Positions 1 through 6,965 of a stretch of 64,000 nt of DNA are shown here, in pieces (positions within the stretch are counted from its first letter, which is position 1; the number at the start of each line of letters is the position of its first letter). The notes under the pieces are model-generated. The model ran no database searches. It worked only from the letters and a program-made list of their open reading frames with translations, and was not told where the DNA came from. This DNA is from DASYRX01 sp036003845 (GTDB lineage: Bacteria > Gemmatimonadota > Gemmatimonadetes > Gemmatimonadales > Gemmatimonadaceae). The stretch lies in the NCBI GenBank assembly GCA_036003845.1, contig DASYRX010000061.1, positions 1 to 64,000 of the forward strand, in the 5' to 3' direction. Both the position numbers and the translations under genes were made by a program.

Positions 1-450
1 CCACGGCGCCATGTCTTTATAGCGAATGGGCCAATCAGTGCCGAGACCTTCGCGCGCGTTCGCCTCATAGTCGAAGTCGCTCCAGCGGACACTGCAGCGA
101 CCCCACATGAGCGAGCGGCCGCCCACTTGATAACCGCGGTACCAATCAAAGCGCTTGACCTCGGTATATGGCGAATCTTCGTCGGACGCCCACCAATCGA
201 GGTTCTTCTCGTTGAGCGGGAAGTCTCGCTTGAGCACTGGGTAGCGGCGCTCCATGTCGAGTGTCCGGCCACCGCGATGTGGGTATTCCCAGGGGCCCTT
301 CGTGGCGTTCACGTAGTCTTTGATGTGCTCGACGTTCTTACCACGCTCGAGCAGCAGCACGCGCAGCCCACGTTCTGTGAGTTCCTTGGCCGCCCATCCG
401 CCGGAGATTCCGGAGCCGACTACGATCGCATCGTATTCTGTGGACTGCAC
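1..450 (-). CDS. GMC-family FAD oxidoreductase, N-terminal part (runs off the window)
   Basis: The first 150 codons are visible; the rest lies beyond the left edge. Near the N-terminus is an ADP-binding Rossmann fold, YDAIVVGSGISGG (GxGxxGG), followed by an acidic strand end LLLERG. Further on comes the GMC hallmark GGRSLMWGR, where the FAD pyrophosphate is held. Such enzymes oxidise alcohol or sugar hydroxyls; the substrate cannot be told. The GTG start at 450 is chosen because a GGAGGA ribosome site lies 4-5 bases upstream. It follows the PEP-mutase-like gene on the same strand after 94 bases. The family is clear; the subfamily (choline, glucose or gluconate type) is not. Confidence 0.85.
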   Translation of the reverse strand, partial: MQSTEYDAIVVGSGISGGWAAKELTERGLRVLLLERGKNVEHIKDYVNATKGPWEYPHRGGRTLDMERRYPVLKRDFPLNEKNLDWWASDEDSPYTEVKRFDWYRGYQVGGRSLMWGRCSVRWSDFDYEANAREGLGTDWPIRYKDMAPW

Positions 451-544
451 GACTCCTCCGCGGCGAGGGCTAGGCCACGAATATCGCGCGAATCTGCTGG
501 ATTCGCGAGGTGCCGCGTCGTGTCCACTTCCCGTTAGGCATTCC

Positions 545-1315
545 TCACACCGCGAAGGCGACTCGTGCCGCTTCTTCCAACGCCTTCATCGCCATGCGGT
601 AAGGGCCAGGGCCATGACTCACTCTTGCGACGCCGTGTTCGGCGAGTGCCCGTAGCGGTGGCGTGGAGGCACCCACCATGATGTTGAGCGGCAGAGGCGA
701 CGCCTCAGCCAGGCGCGCGATCAACGCGACGTCGGCGAGACCGGGTACAAACAGCCCATCGGCGCCAGCTTCCGCATACGCGCGTGCCCGCTCGATCGCC
801 TCAACGAGCATTGGCTCGTTATGCTGCTCGGGACGCTGTTGGAAAAAGACATCCGTCCGAGCGTTGATGAAGAAGCCGCTGTTGGCGGCGTCGGCAGCCC
901 GCCGAGCGCTGCGGACGCGAGCAACTTGATCGCCTGTCTCGCGTAGACTTCCATCGGCTGGAAAGCTGTCCTCCAAGTTGCAGCCAACCGCTCCCGCAGC
1001 TATCGCCAGACCAATCGTCTCGCCGACTCCGTCGGCGGCGTCACCATAGCCGCTCTCGAGATCGATCGTCACCGGTAGGTCTGTTGCGGAGACGATCCGG
1101 CGCAGGTTCTCGATTGCCAAGTCGAGCGGCATCTGCTCGCCATCGTCGAACCCATTTGCGTGGGCGACCGACCAACTCCCAGTCGCGATAGCCTTTGCAC
1201 CGCCCGCCGCGACAGCCTTGGCGCTGCCGGCATCCCAGACGTTGAACAGCACGAGCGGCTTTCCTGGGACATGCAACGCACGGAACAGCTCAGCCTTGTG
1301 CGCCTGACCGACCAT
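545..1315 (-). CDS. Isocitrate lyase/PEP mutase family protein
   Basis: The product is 256 residues of the ICL/PEP-mutase TIM barrel. Visible landmarks are the early FNVWDAGSAK, the metal-site strand TIDLESGYGD and GCNLEDS, then INARTD and GLFVPG. The isocitrate lyase KKCGH catalytic loop is absent, so a phosphonomutase, oxaloacetate hydrolase or 2-methylisocitrate lyase-like activity is more likely; it cannot be narrowed. The frame stays open upstream, but the ATG at 1315 has a strong AGGAGGG ribosome site 5 bases before it and matches the family start, so longer starts are rejected. Confidence 0.88.
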   Translation of the reverse strand: MVGQAHKAELFRALHVPGKPLVLFNVWDAGSAKAVAAGGAKAIATGSWSVAHANGFDDGEQMPLDLAIENLRRIVSATDLPVTIDLESGYGDAADGVGETIGLAIAAGAVGCNLEDSFPADGSLRETGDQVARVRSARRAADAANSGFFINARTDVFFQQRPEQHNEPMLVEAIERARAYAEAGADGLFVPGLADVALIARLAEASPLPLNIMVGASTPPLRALAEHGVARVSHGPGPYRMAMKALEEAARVAFAV

Positions 1316-1574
1316 TGGCCCCCTCCTGCGAATGAGCGGTAGTTCGTTGTCGAATTCCTGCGCGCGATCTTCGGAAAGAATCGATACACCGTCGAGGCGG
1401 CGAGCGAAATGATGTTGGCTCGCCGTCAACCCAGCTGCATGCCTGGCGGGATACTTAGCCCACTTGTTAGCGTGGCTTCGACTCAGCCCCCCATGCTCAC
1501 CAACCCTTTCCCCGTTCATGTTGTCGAATGTCGAGGTATCGAACAAATATCGCTCGAGCAGAATGAGGATGATC

Positions 1575-2030
1575 ATGAGCTATCGCGAAAGAATCGTTGC
1601 GCTGGCGCTCGCACTCCCCCTTACCGCCGCCACAGCGACACATGCGCTCGGTCAAACCGCCGCCGACACTAGCGCCATCAAGCAAACCGCGCTGGACTAC
1701 ATCGAGGGGTGGTACGAGGGGAACGGCGAGCGCATGGAGCGAGCGCTGCATCCGGAGCTTGCGAAGCGCATCGTCAACACCGACCCGCGCAATGGGCGCA
1801 ACAGCTTGGGCCAGCAGAGTGCCATGACGCTCGTGCTGAACACGAGACGCGGCGGCGGCAAGGACACGCCAGCCGCCCAGCAACGCAAGGACGTTCGCAT
1901 TCTCGACATCTTCGGCAATACAGCGAGCGTGCGAATAGATGCGTCGTCGTGGATAGACTACCTGCACATCGCCAAGTGGAATGGCCGCTGGGTGATTGTG
2001 AACGTTCTATGGGAGCTGCGCCCGCAGTAG
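1575..2030 (+). CDS. Exported NTF2-fold protein of the putative lumazine-binding type
   Basis: The product has 151 residues. A basic start and hydrophobic core ending near ATHALGQ is a signal peptide. The mature part begins ADTSAIKQTALDYIEGWYEG and holds ALHPELAKR, SAMTLV and a terminal KWNGRWVIVNVLWE, the pattern of small NTF2-like 'putative lumazine-binding' proteins (SnoaL-like fold). Ligand and role are unknown. Three in-frame ATGs lie close together; the one at 1575 is preferred because GAGGA sits 5 bases upstream. It is divergent from the PEP-mutase-like gene and convergent with the SDR gene. Confidence 0.75.
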   Translation: MSYRERIVALALALPLTAATATHALGQTAADTSAIKQTALDYIEGWYEGNGERMERALHPELAKRIVNTDPRNGRNSLGQQSAMTLVLNTRRGGGKDTPAAQQRKDVRILDIFGNTASVRIDASSWIDYLHIAKWNGRWVIVNVLWELRPQ

Positions 2031-2087
2031 GCCCTATCAACCAAACCTGTCAGAGGACAGATAACAGCTCAAACTGTTCGCTGTTAG

Positions 2088-2111
2088 CCGACAACTTTAG
2101 TTCAATGACGG
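2088..2111. repeat. Short dispersed 3'-end repeat, copy A
   Basis: This intergenic piece contains GCCGACAACTTTAGTTCAA and closely resembles pieces near 6328 and 63654. Here it sits between two convergent genes. Just upstream, AACAGC and GCTGTT can pair as a small hairpin. A role as terminator or REP-like element is inference. Confidence 0.4.
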
Positions 2112-2900
2112 CTACACATCGCCGATCGTTAGGGGCCGCGGCGAACGACCATCGACATCCGTGAAGCCATAAGTCTGCGCCAGTGCGGCTGTCACCAGGC
2201 ACTGGCCATTCCAGCGCGCAACATCTGGGTCCGTCGCGAGCGCCGCGACGGCACGACCCTGAAATTCGGGACTCTCCGAATTGCTCAGATCAAAAACACC
2301 CGCGGCCAGCACGCCTTCGGTGCGCACGAGTCCCGGATATAACGAGACGATCGTGATGCCATGCGCTTTGAGCTCGTGCGCGGCGTCGGACGTGAGCTTG
2401 TCCGTAGCGGCCTTGGACAGACCGTAGAGCAAGTTGCCGATGCGCTTCTGCGCAGCCCACGTCGAGATGTTAACGATGAGGCCGCGCTTGTTAGGCAGCA
2501 TCAGTCGCGCGGCGTGCTGACTCGCGACGAACGCCGCGCGCGCGCCGACTCCCATCATCGCGTCCCAGCGCCAGAGCGGCTGCTCCCAGAACGGAAGGCC
2601 CCACGTGAAGTGTCCGTCCTCGACCATCCGCTCGTACCCGCCCCACGCGTTGTTCACCAGGATGTCGAGACGGCCCTGCTCCTTGGCGACTCGTTGAAAG
2701 AGCTGCGCGACGGCTGAGTCATCCGTGTGATCGCAGACGACTCTGTGAATTGAATCGTCGAGCTGCGCGTTCGCGATCGATCGGCCAGTGCCGTATACGA
2801 TGGCACCAAGTTGCGCGAGCGCCGTCGCCACACCGCGTCCGACGCCGCGGCTAGCTCCGGTCACGACCGCTATTGCCTCACGAAGGTTCGGTGAGCTCAT
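2112..2900 (-). CDS. Short-chain dehydrogenase/reductase (SDR)
   Basis: The product has 262 residues with a classical SDR layout: cofactor loop VVTGASRGVGRG near the start, LVNNAWGGY at strand 4, the catalytic serine in NISTWAAQKR, then Y-G-L-S-K and a PG motif in LYPGLVRTEG. It should use NAD(P)H on a carbonyl or alcohol; the substrate is unknown. The long insertion after the NNA motif (HFTWGLPFWEQPLW) is like DHRS1-type SDRs. It is the last gene of the PadR-led operon, 30 bases after the hydrolase-like gene. Confidence 0.9.
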   Translation of the reverse strand: MSSPNLREAIAVVTGASRGVGRGVATALAQLGAIVYGTGRSIANAQLDDSIHRVVCDHTDDSAVAQLFQRVAKEQGRLDILVNNAWGGYERMVEDGHFTWGLPFWEQPLWRWDAMMGVGARAAFVASQHAARLMLPNKRGLIVNISTWAAQKRIGNLLYGLSKAATDKLTSDAAHELKAHGITIVSLYPGLVRTEGVLAAGVFDLSNSESPEFQGRAVAALATDPDVARWNGQCLVTAALAQTYGFTDVDGRSPRPLTIGDV

Positions 2901-2930
2901 GGCTACGCGAGGGTGGAGAAGCGCGTCTGC

Positions 2931-3956
2931 CTACCTCGCCGTGCGACTAGCAAACCTCTTGAGCGCGGCTGTAAAGACACCCGGCTGGTCTAGCCATACG
3001 TTTACAGCGGCGTTAGGCACGACCTGAATATCGACGGTCGCGCGGTCCTGTGCCGGTTTCCAGCTGTCCTGAAACATCATTTTGAGGTAGTTCGTGCGCG
3101 GATCGCTGACAATGCGCTCATTGAAAGCGGGCTGCAGGATCAAGAGCGGCGCGCGAATGCTGTCCAGCTTCGGCGCGAACTCCGTCGCGTAGAAGTCGGA
3201 CAGGTAGCGCATCATGATCGGCAGCGGCACCAGGGACTGCTCGCGCCAGAGCCGCGTCGCGTGCCACGAATCGACTGAAAACGTCTGTGGCAAATAGTTG
3301 TTCGCGTGCCACGTCGAATCGGTGACGAATCTGAAGAACTGCGGCACCATGAAGCGATCGACCGACGCCGCTCGTTGCGCTGGCGTCGCCGGCGTCCGGC
3401 CGGTGGTATCCGCGCGCGATGGCCAGTAGCGGCTCAGCTCCGCGCCAGCGAGGACGATGCCGCGCACTTGTTCCGGGTGGCGCTGTGCGAGCTCGAGAGC
3501 GACATGCGACCCAACGATGAAATGTCCGATGATTATCGCGTCCCTAACGCCGCGCTGAGTCATCATGCGCGAGATCGCGTCGGCGCTGCGACTCATCCAC
3601 GGTGTCGTGGAGTGACTGACAGAGTCGGCTGGCATCGGCCAACCCGGCGTTCCACCGAAGCCAGGCAGCGTGACGAGCAGCGTCGTGTAATCGGCGGAGT
3701 TCTTGCCGGCGAACCCGCGAAAGATATCGCCGCTAAATCCCCAGCCGCCGATGAACACGAGTTGCGTAGGACCATTGCCTATGCTCTCATAGCGGCCAGC
3801 GTTCGCCTCCGTCGCCGTCTCATAGCCGGCTGCGTACACGTTGTTGTTGCGCGAGCGATCGAGCCCTTGCTGTGCTCCGATCGCTTCGCGCGCCAGCGAT
3901 ATCGCGAGCAGGAAGCAGAGGACGGAAAGCCTAACGAGCAACGCTCGACGTGTCAT
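2931..3956 (-). CDS. Alpha/beta-hydrolase-like exported protein lacking the usual serine
   Basis: The product has 341 residues, with a signal peptide (core LSVLCFLLAISLA, cleavage near AIGAQ). The fold is recognisable from FIGGWGFSGD, LVTLPGFGGTPGW and VRGIVLAGAELS. The nucleophile elbow reads I-I-G-H-F-I-V-G where family members have G-H-S-x-G: the codon is TTC, so serine is replaced by phenylalanine. Either the protein is a non-catalytic relative or the residue changed recently by one base. ATGA overlap with the membrane-protein gene upstream indicates translational coupling. Confidence 0.75.
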   Translation of the reverse strand: MTRRALLVRLSVLCFLLAISLAREAIGAQQGLDRSRNNNVYAAGYETATEANAGRYESIGNGPTQLVFIGGWGFSGDIFRGFAGKNSADYTTLLVTLPGFGGTPGWPMPADSVSHSTTPWMSRSADAISRMMTQRGVRDAIIIGHFIVGSHVALELAQRHPEQVRGIVLAGAELSRYWPSRADTTGRTPATPAQRAASVDRFMVPQFFRFVTDSTWHANNYLPQTFSVDSWHATRLWREQSLVPLPIMMRYLSDFYATEFAPKLDSIRAPLLILQPAFNERIVSDPRTNYLKMMFQDSWKPAQDRATVDIQVVPNAAVNVWLDQPGVFTAALKRFASRTAR

Positions 3957-4513
3957 TGCGTCCGGGCGCGCCGACGCACGAGCGCTCCGCCAGCAAGAGC
4001 TGTAAGCGGGCAGATGACGAGGAATGCTGTCAGATACGCAATTGCGACCGCGTTGCCTGAGAGTACCATCAGCCGGATTATCGCGACAGCCGAAAGGATC
4101 GCCAATACGGCTGCGGCGCCTCTGCGCATCCTCGCGGCCGCATAACCGCCAATTCCCATGGCAACCGGACTAAACGCGAGACTCGCGACCGTGAAGGCAA
4201 TGCCGCCGGAGACAAAGAGCTTCGAGAGCAGGGCATCGCTGTACGATTCCAAAACCGTGATGAGCACATAGATGGTAATCGCCACAGTGATAATGCCGAG
4301 CCAGCGCCCGCGCCGCGCCGCTGCCCAGAGCAGGGGCCCAAGCGATCGTGAGACCTGACTCCAATACCACCACGACTCGTTAGGCGGTGCCTCGCCGCTC
4401 TGCCGCAATGCTTGCTCCTCCACCAAATCGCCGAGCAGGGCATCGCTATCCGCTTTGGGAAGCAAGCGGCCGACGATCCACACAGCTGAACGGGGAACCA
4501 TGGGTACGGTCAT
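3953..4513 (-). CDS. Membrane protein with permease-prefix-like N-terminus
   Basis: The product has 186 residues. The N-terminal part DALLGDLVEEQALR followed by SWWYWSQVSRSL resembles the short cytoplasmic prefix found in front of PadR-linked ADOP permeases. It is followed by about four hydrophobic helices (ITVAITIYVLITVL, SLAFSPVAMGIGG and others) and a basic tail. No permease domain follows, so this is a stand-alone relative of that prefix. Overlaps of 4 bases on both sides join it to the PadR gene and the hydrolase gene. Function unknown. Confidence 0.65.
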   Translation of the reverse strand: MTVPMVPRSAVWIVGRLLPKADSDALLGDLVEEQALRQSGEAPPNESWWYWSQVSRSLGPLLWAAARRGRWLGIITVAITIYVLITVLESYSDALLSKLFVSGGIAFTVASLAFSPVAMGIGGYAAARMRRGAAAVLAILSAVAIIRLMVLSGNAVAIAYLTAFLVICPLTALAGGALVRRRARTQ

Positions 4514-4842
4514 GCTGTGCCGAGCCGGTTCTTGAGACCCACTGACATCTTCCGCATTGCATCTTGGGTCGCGCGCAGCGCTCGATGCCCTTCAGCCTCG
4601 ATACGGAATAGTCGTTTGGCGCGGCCGCCGCGTTCAGCGGTCGGTTCACCGAGGGAGGAGCTGACGTAGCCCTTGGACTGGAGCCGCTCCAGCGTGGCGT
4701 ACACAGCTCCGATGGACAGGTCGCGCCCTGTGCGCTCCTCGATTTCTCGGCGCACGGTCATGCCATACGCATTGGTGCCGAGCCGGACCAAGGCGAACAA
4801 GACGATTTGTTCGAGAGAGCCAAGGAGTTCGCTACGTGCCAT
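4510..4842 (-). CDS. PadR-family transcriptional regulator
   Basis: The product has 110 residues. The winged-helix core starts LLGSLEQIVLFALVRL, then NAYGMTVRREIEERTG, SIGAVYATLERLQSKGYV and a wing with GGRAKRLFRI, the usual PadR order; a short C-terminal helix allows dimerisation. The ATG at 4842 is taken rather than an upstream TTG, as it gives the family start MARSELLG. It leads a four-gene operon, and a 7-base inverted repeat overlaps its own start, so autoregulation is likely. Confidence 0.9.
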   Translation of the reverse strand: MARSELLGSLEQIVLFALVRLGTNAYGMTVRREIEERTGRDLSIGAVYATLERLQSKGYVSSSLGEPTAERGGRAKRLFRIEAEGHRALRATQDAMRKMSVGLKNRLGTA

Positions 4843-4865
4843 TTGTTTTCTAAGATAGAACAAAT
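4841..4865. promoter_or_regulatory. Inverted repeat over the PadR start, possible operator
   Basis: ATTTGTT and AACAAAT are perfect 7-base arms separated by 11 bases. The element is AT-rich in GC-rich surroundings and includes the PadR start codon. PadR proteins commonly repress their own operon from such dyads. It could also influence the divergent cyanophycinase-like gene about 90 bases away. Binding is inferred. Confidence 0.5.
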
Positions 4866-4954
4866 GAGAGAGTGCGCAAGCTCAACGCAATCGGTTCTAT
4901 GAGTGTCGAAGGGGGAATTCCGAACTTGATTCTTCGGAGATCGCGGAGAGACAT

Positions 4955-5830
4955 GTGCCAGTCATGACGCTTCGATCTGCTGGGACCGCAGCATGCGTTG
5001 CCTTGCTCCTTGTTGGCGCGGCAGACCTCGAGGCACAGAAATCGAGCGGGCCTGCGCGCGGAACGTTGATTGTGGACGGCGGAGGCGCCACAAAAGAAGT
5101 GCGCGTCAAGTTCGTCGAGCTTGCCGGCGGAGCAAACGCTCGCGTCGTCGCCTTTCCGACTGGAGCATCGTCGATCCGGTTCGGTGACAAGAACACGATC
5201 CTGGATCCGGATTCGCCGCGTGACAGTCAAGAGTGGCGCGACTATGCCGCGTATCTCAAGGGCTGGTTAGGCGTGGCCGATGTGACGATTCTGCATACGC
5301 GCGACCGGGCCGTCGCGACTAGCGACGAATTCGTTAGGCCGCTCAAGTCGGCAACCGGTGTCTTTCTGGCCGCGGGGAATTCCGGACGCTACGCGGACGC
5401 ATACCTCAACACGCGCACGCAGCAGGAGCTGGCCGCGCTGCTCGCGCGTGGCGGCGTGATCTTCGGCAGCTCCGCGGGTGCGATCATTCAAGGGTCGTTT
5501 CTCGTGCGTGGGCGGCCGGACAAACCCCTTCTCATGCCCGAGGGCCGTACGACTGGATTCGGCTTCCTGCAGAACGTCGCCATCAATCCGCACCTAACGT
5601 CGGCGCAGCGCGATGCGGAGCTCGTCAACGTTGTGGACGCGCATCCGAACATCCTGGGCATCGGCATCGACGACGACGCGGCATTGCTCGTGCAGGGCAA
5701 CACATTCGAGGTGATCGGCGCCGGCCGCGCAGCGATTTATGACAACGTGCGGCGAGATGGCGCGTGGTACTATTGGCTCAAACCGGGCGAGCGATTCGAT
5801 CTCGCGAAATGGGAGAAGGTCGCTCGTTGA
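4955..5830 (+). CDS. Cyanophycinase-like serine peptidase (family S51), exported
   Basis: The product has 291 residues. A signal peptide (core AACVALLLVGAA, cleavage near LEAQ) precedes the S51 domain: GTLIVDGGG, VVAFPTGAS, FLAAGNSGRY, the nucleophile elbow FGSSAGAIIQG, then GFGFLQNVAINPH and GIGIDDDAALLV, with family-typical catalytic Ser and His. Cyanophycinases cut cyanophycin or other beta-linked or isoaspartyl bonds; the export signal suggests an external substrate. GTG 4955 is chosen because GGAGAG lies 4 bases upstream; ATG 4964 is the alternative. The lipoprotein gene follows after 2 bases. Confidence 0.85.
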   Translation: MPVMTLRSAGTAACVALLLVGAADLEAQKSSGPARGTLIVDGGGATKEVRVKFVELAGGANARVVAFPTGASSIRFGDKNTILDPDSPRDSQEWRDYAAYLKGWLGVADVTILHTRDRAVATSDEFVRPLKSATGVFLAAGNSGRYADAYLNTRTQQELAALLARGGVIFGSSAGAIIQGSFLVRGRPDKPLLMPEGRTTGFGFLQNVAINPHLTSAQRDAELVNVVDAHPNILGIGIDDDAALLVQGNTFEVIGAGRAAIYDNVRRDGAWYYWLKPGERFDLAKWEKVAR

Positions 5831-5832
5831 TT

Positions 5833-6294
5833 ATGCGCACTGAAACCAAGCTGATGGGTCGCGGTATCGTTTGGTGCTTCGTCGCGGCTGCGGCGATCGC
5901 GTGCAGTGGAAACAAGCCCCAGCCTGCCGGCGACACGGGGCAGGCCGCCCAGCAACAGCAGCAGAAGCAGACGGTCCCCACGGTCGTGAGCGTGCAATGC
6001 GTCATCACCAAGTCGCCATCGCAGCTCAAGGTGACGGCAAATGGCGAAGTGCCGACTGGTGGCTGGACCGGTGCCACGCTCAACCGGCGGACGTACGTCG
6101 CCGCGCCTGCTGACAGTATCTGGGAATACGACTTTGTGGCGACGCCACCGTCCGGCATGGCAACGCAAGCGATAACGCCGATCACCGCAGAGGATACGTG
6201 GCCGGACTACCCAGCGTCGGTCGTTGGAGTTCGCGTGTTCGGCGAAGTGGCCGGAGTCAAAGAGGTTCGCCTAACGCAATGCACCACGCAGTAA
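5833..6294 (+). CDS. Small putative lipoprotein, unknown function
   Basis: The product has 153 residues. The N-terminus has a hydrophobic run ending in the lipobox AIACS, then a low-complexity linker with a Q-rich run (AQQQQQKQ). The mature domain includes VQCVITKSP and a final LTQC, so two cysteines near its ends may pair. I do not recognise the family. It follows the cyanophycinase-like gene by 2 bases and is probably co-transcribed. Start ATG 5833 is preferred because the Met lies directly before the signal. Confidence 0.6.
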   Translation: MRTETKLMGRGIVWCFVAAAAIACSGNKPQPAGDTGQAAQQQQQKQTVPTVVSVQCVITKSPSQLKVTANGEVPTGGWTGATLNRRTYVAAPADSIWEYDFVATPPSGMATQAITPITAEDTWPDYPASVVGVRVFGEVAGVKEVRLTQCTTQ

Positions 6295-6327
6295 GCTGCT
6301 GACGGCTATCTGCTGGCAGCTGACGGC

Positions 6328-6351
6328 CGACAGCTTTAGTTGAAAAGCTTC
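6328..6351. repeat. Short dispersed 3'-end repeat, copy B
   Basis: The piece GGCCGACAGCTTTAGTTGAA lies 35 bases after the lipoprotein stop. With the preceding AGCTGACGG it can form a stem with CCGACAGCT (one mismatch) followed by TTTAGTT, so it may end transcription on the + strand. It resembles copies near 2088 and 63654. Confidence 0.4.
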
Positions 6352-6361
6352 GTCCTGGGTG

Positions 6362-6898
6362 TCAGCGCACTCGTTTCGACATATAGATATCCGGCCTGCC
6401 TGGTCCATTCGCGTCAGGCAAGACGCCGGTGACGACATATCCGAGCTTGCGATAGAAGAGAAACGGGTGCCCGCGACCTAAGTCACGCAGCTCGGCGATG
6501 TGGCGTTGGATATTGTCGTACAGTTCGGCGCCAGAAAGCGACGTCATGCCGGAGTCGTCGTCCGTTCCCAGCGTGACGGTGAACGCACCACGCAGACGCG
6601 CCTCGGCCTCGAACGCTTCGACGAGACGGCGGCCGATGCCACGGCGGCGCTGGTCGCGCCTGACGACGAGAGGATGCAGCTCCCAGACACGGCCATTGTA
6701 CTCCGGAAGCCCGCCGATCCAACCAAGCAGCCTGTCCGATTCGAGCATCGCGCGCGCGAAGCCATGAGCGAGGACGTATCGCACCTCGTCGCGACCTGAT
6801 TCGATTGTTGGCCAACCGCGTGGCTCGTCGAAGCCATCCACGAGAAGCTCGGCTGCCCTCTCTTGCAAAAGGGGTTGAGCGGCGAGATCGACAATCAT
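6362..6898 (-). CDS. GNAT acetyltransferase resembling AAC(6')-like enzymes
   Basis: The product has 178 residues of the GNAT fold. The acetyl-CoA loop is RRDQRRRGIGRRL (Q/RxxGxG/A). The C-terminal half GTDDDSGMTSLSG, ELYDNIQRHI, HPFLFYRKLGYVV and LPDANGPGRPDIYM follows the pattern of proteins usually labelled aminoglycoside 6'-N-acetyltransferase-like. Whether it acts on aminoglycosides cannot be told. Three start codons lie in a row; ATG 6898 has GGAG 5 bases upstream. It is surrounded by unrelated genes. Confidence 0.8.
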   Translation of the reverse strand: MIVDLAAQPLLQERAAELLVDGFDEPRGWPTIESGRDEVRYVLAHGFARAMLESDRLLGWIGGLPEYNGRVWELHPLVVRRDQRRRGIGRRLVEAFEAEARLRGAFTVTLGTDDDSGMTSLSGAELYDNIQRHIAELRDLGRGHPFLFYRKLGYVVTGVLPDANGPGRPDIYMSKRVR

Positions 6899-6965
6899 CA
6901 TCACTCCAGCGGGTCACTCCCGAAGCGCGGCACCGTTAGGCAGCGCGCCACGCCGCGCTCGTCGT

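Noticed and set aside
1316..1576. Longer PEP-mutase-like protein starting at 1576
   Set aside because: The added residues do not resemble the family, and the AGGAGGG site marks 1315 as the start.
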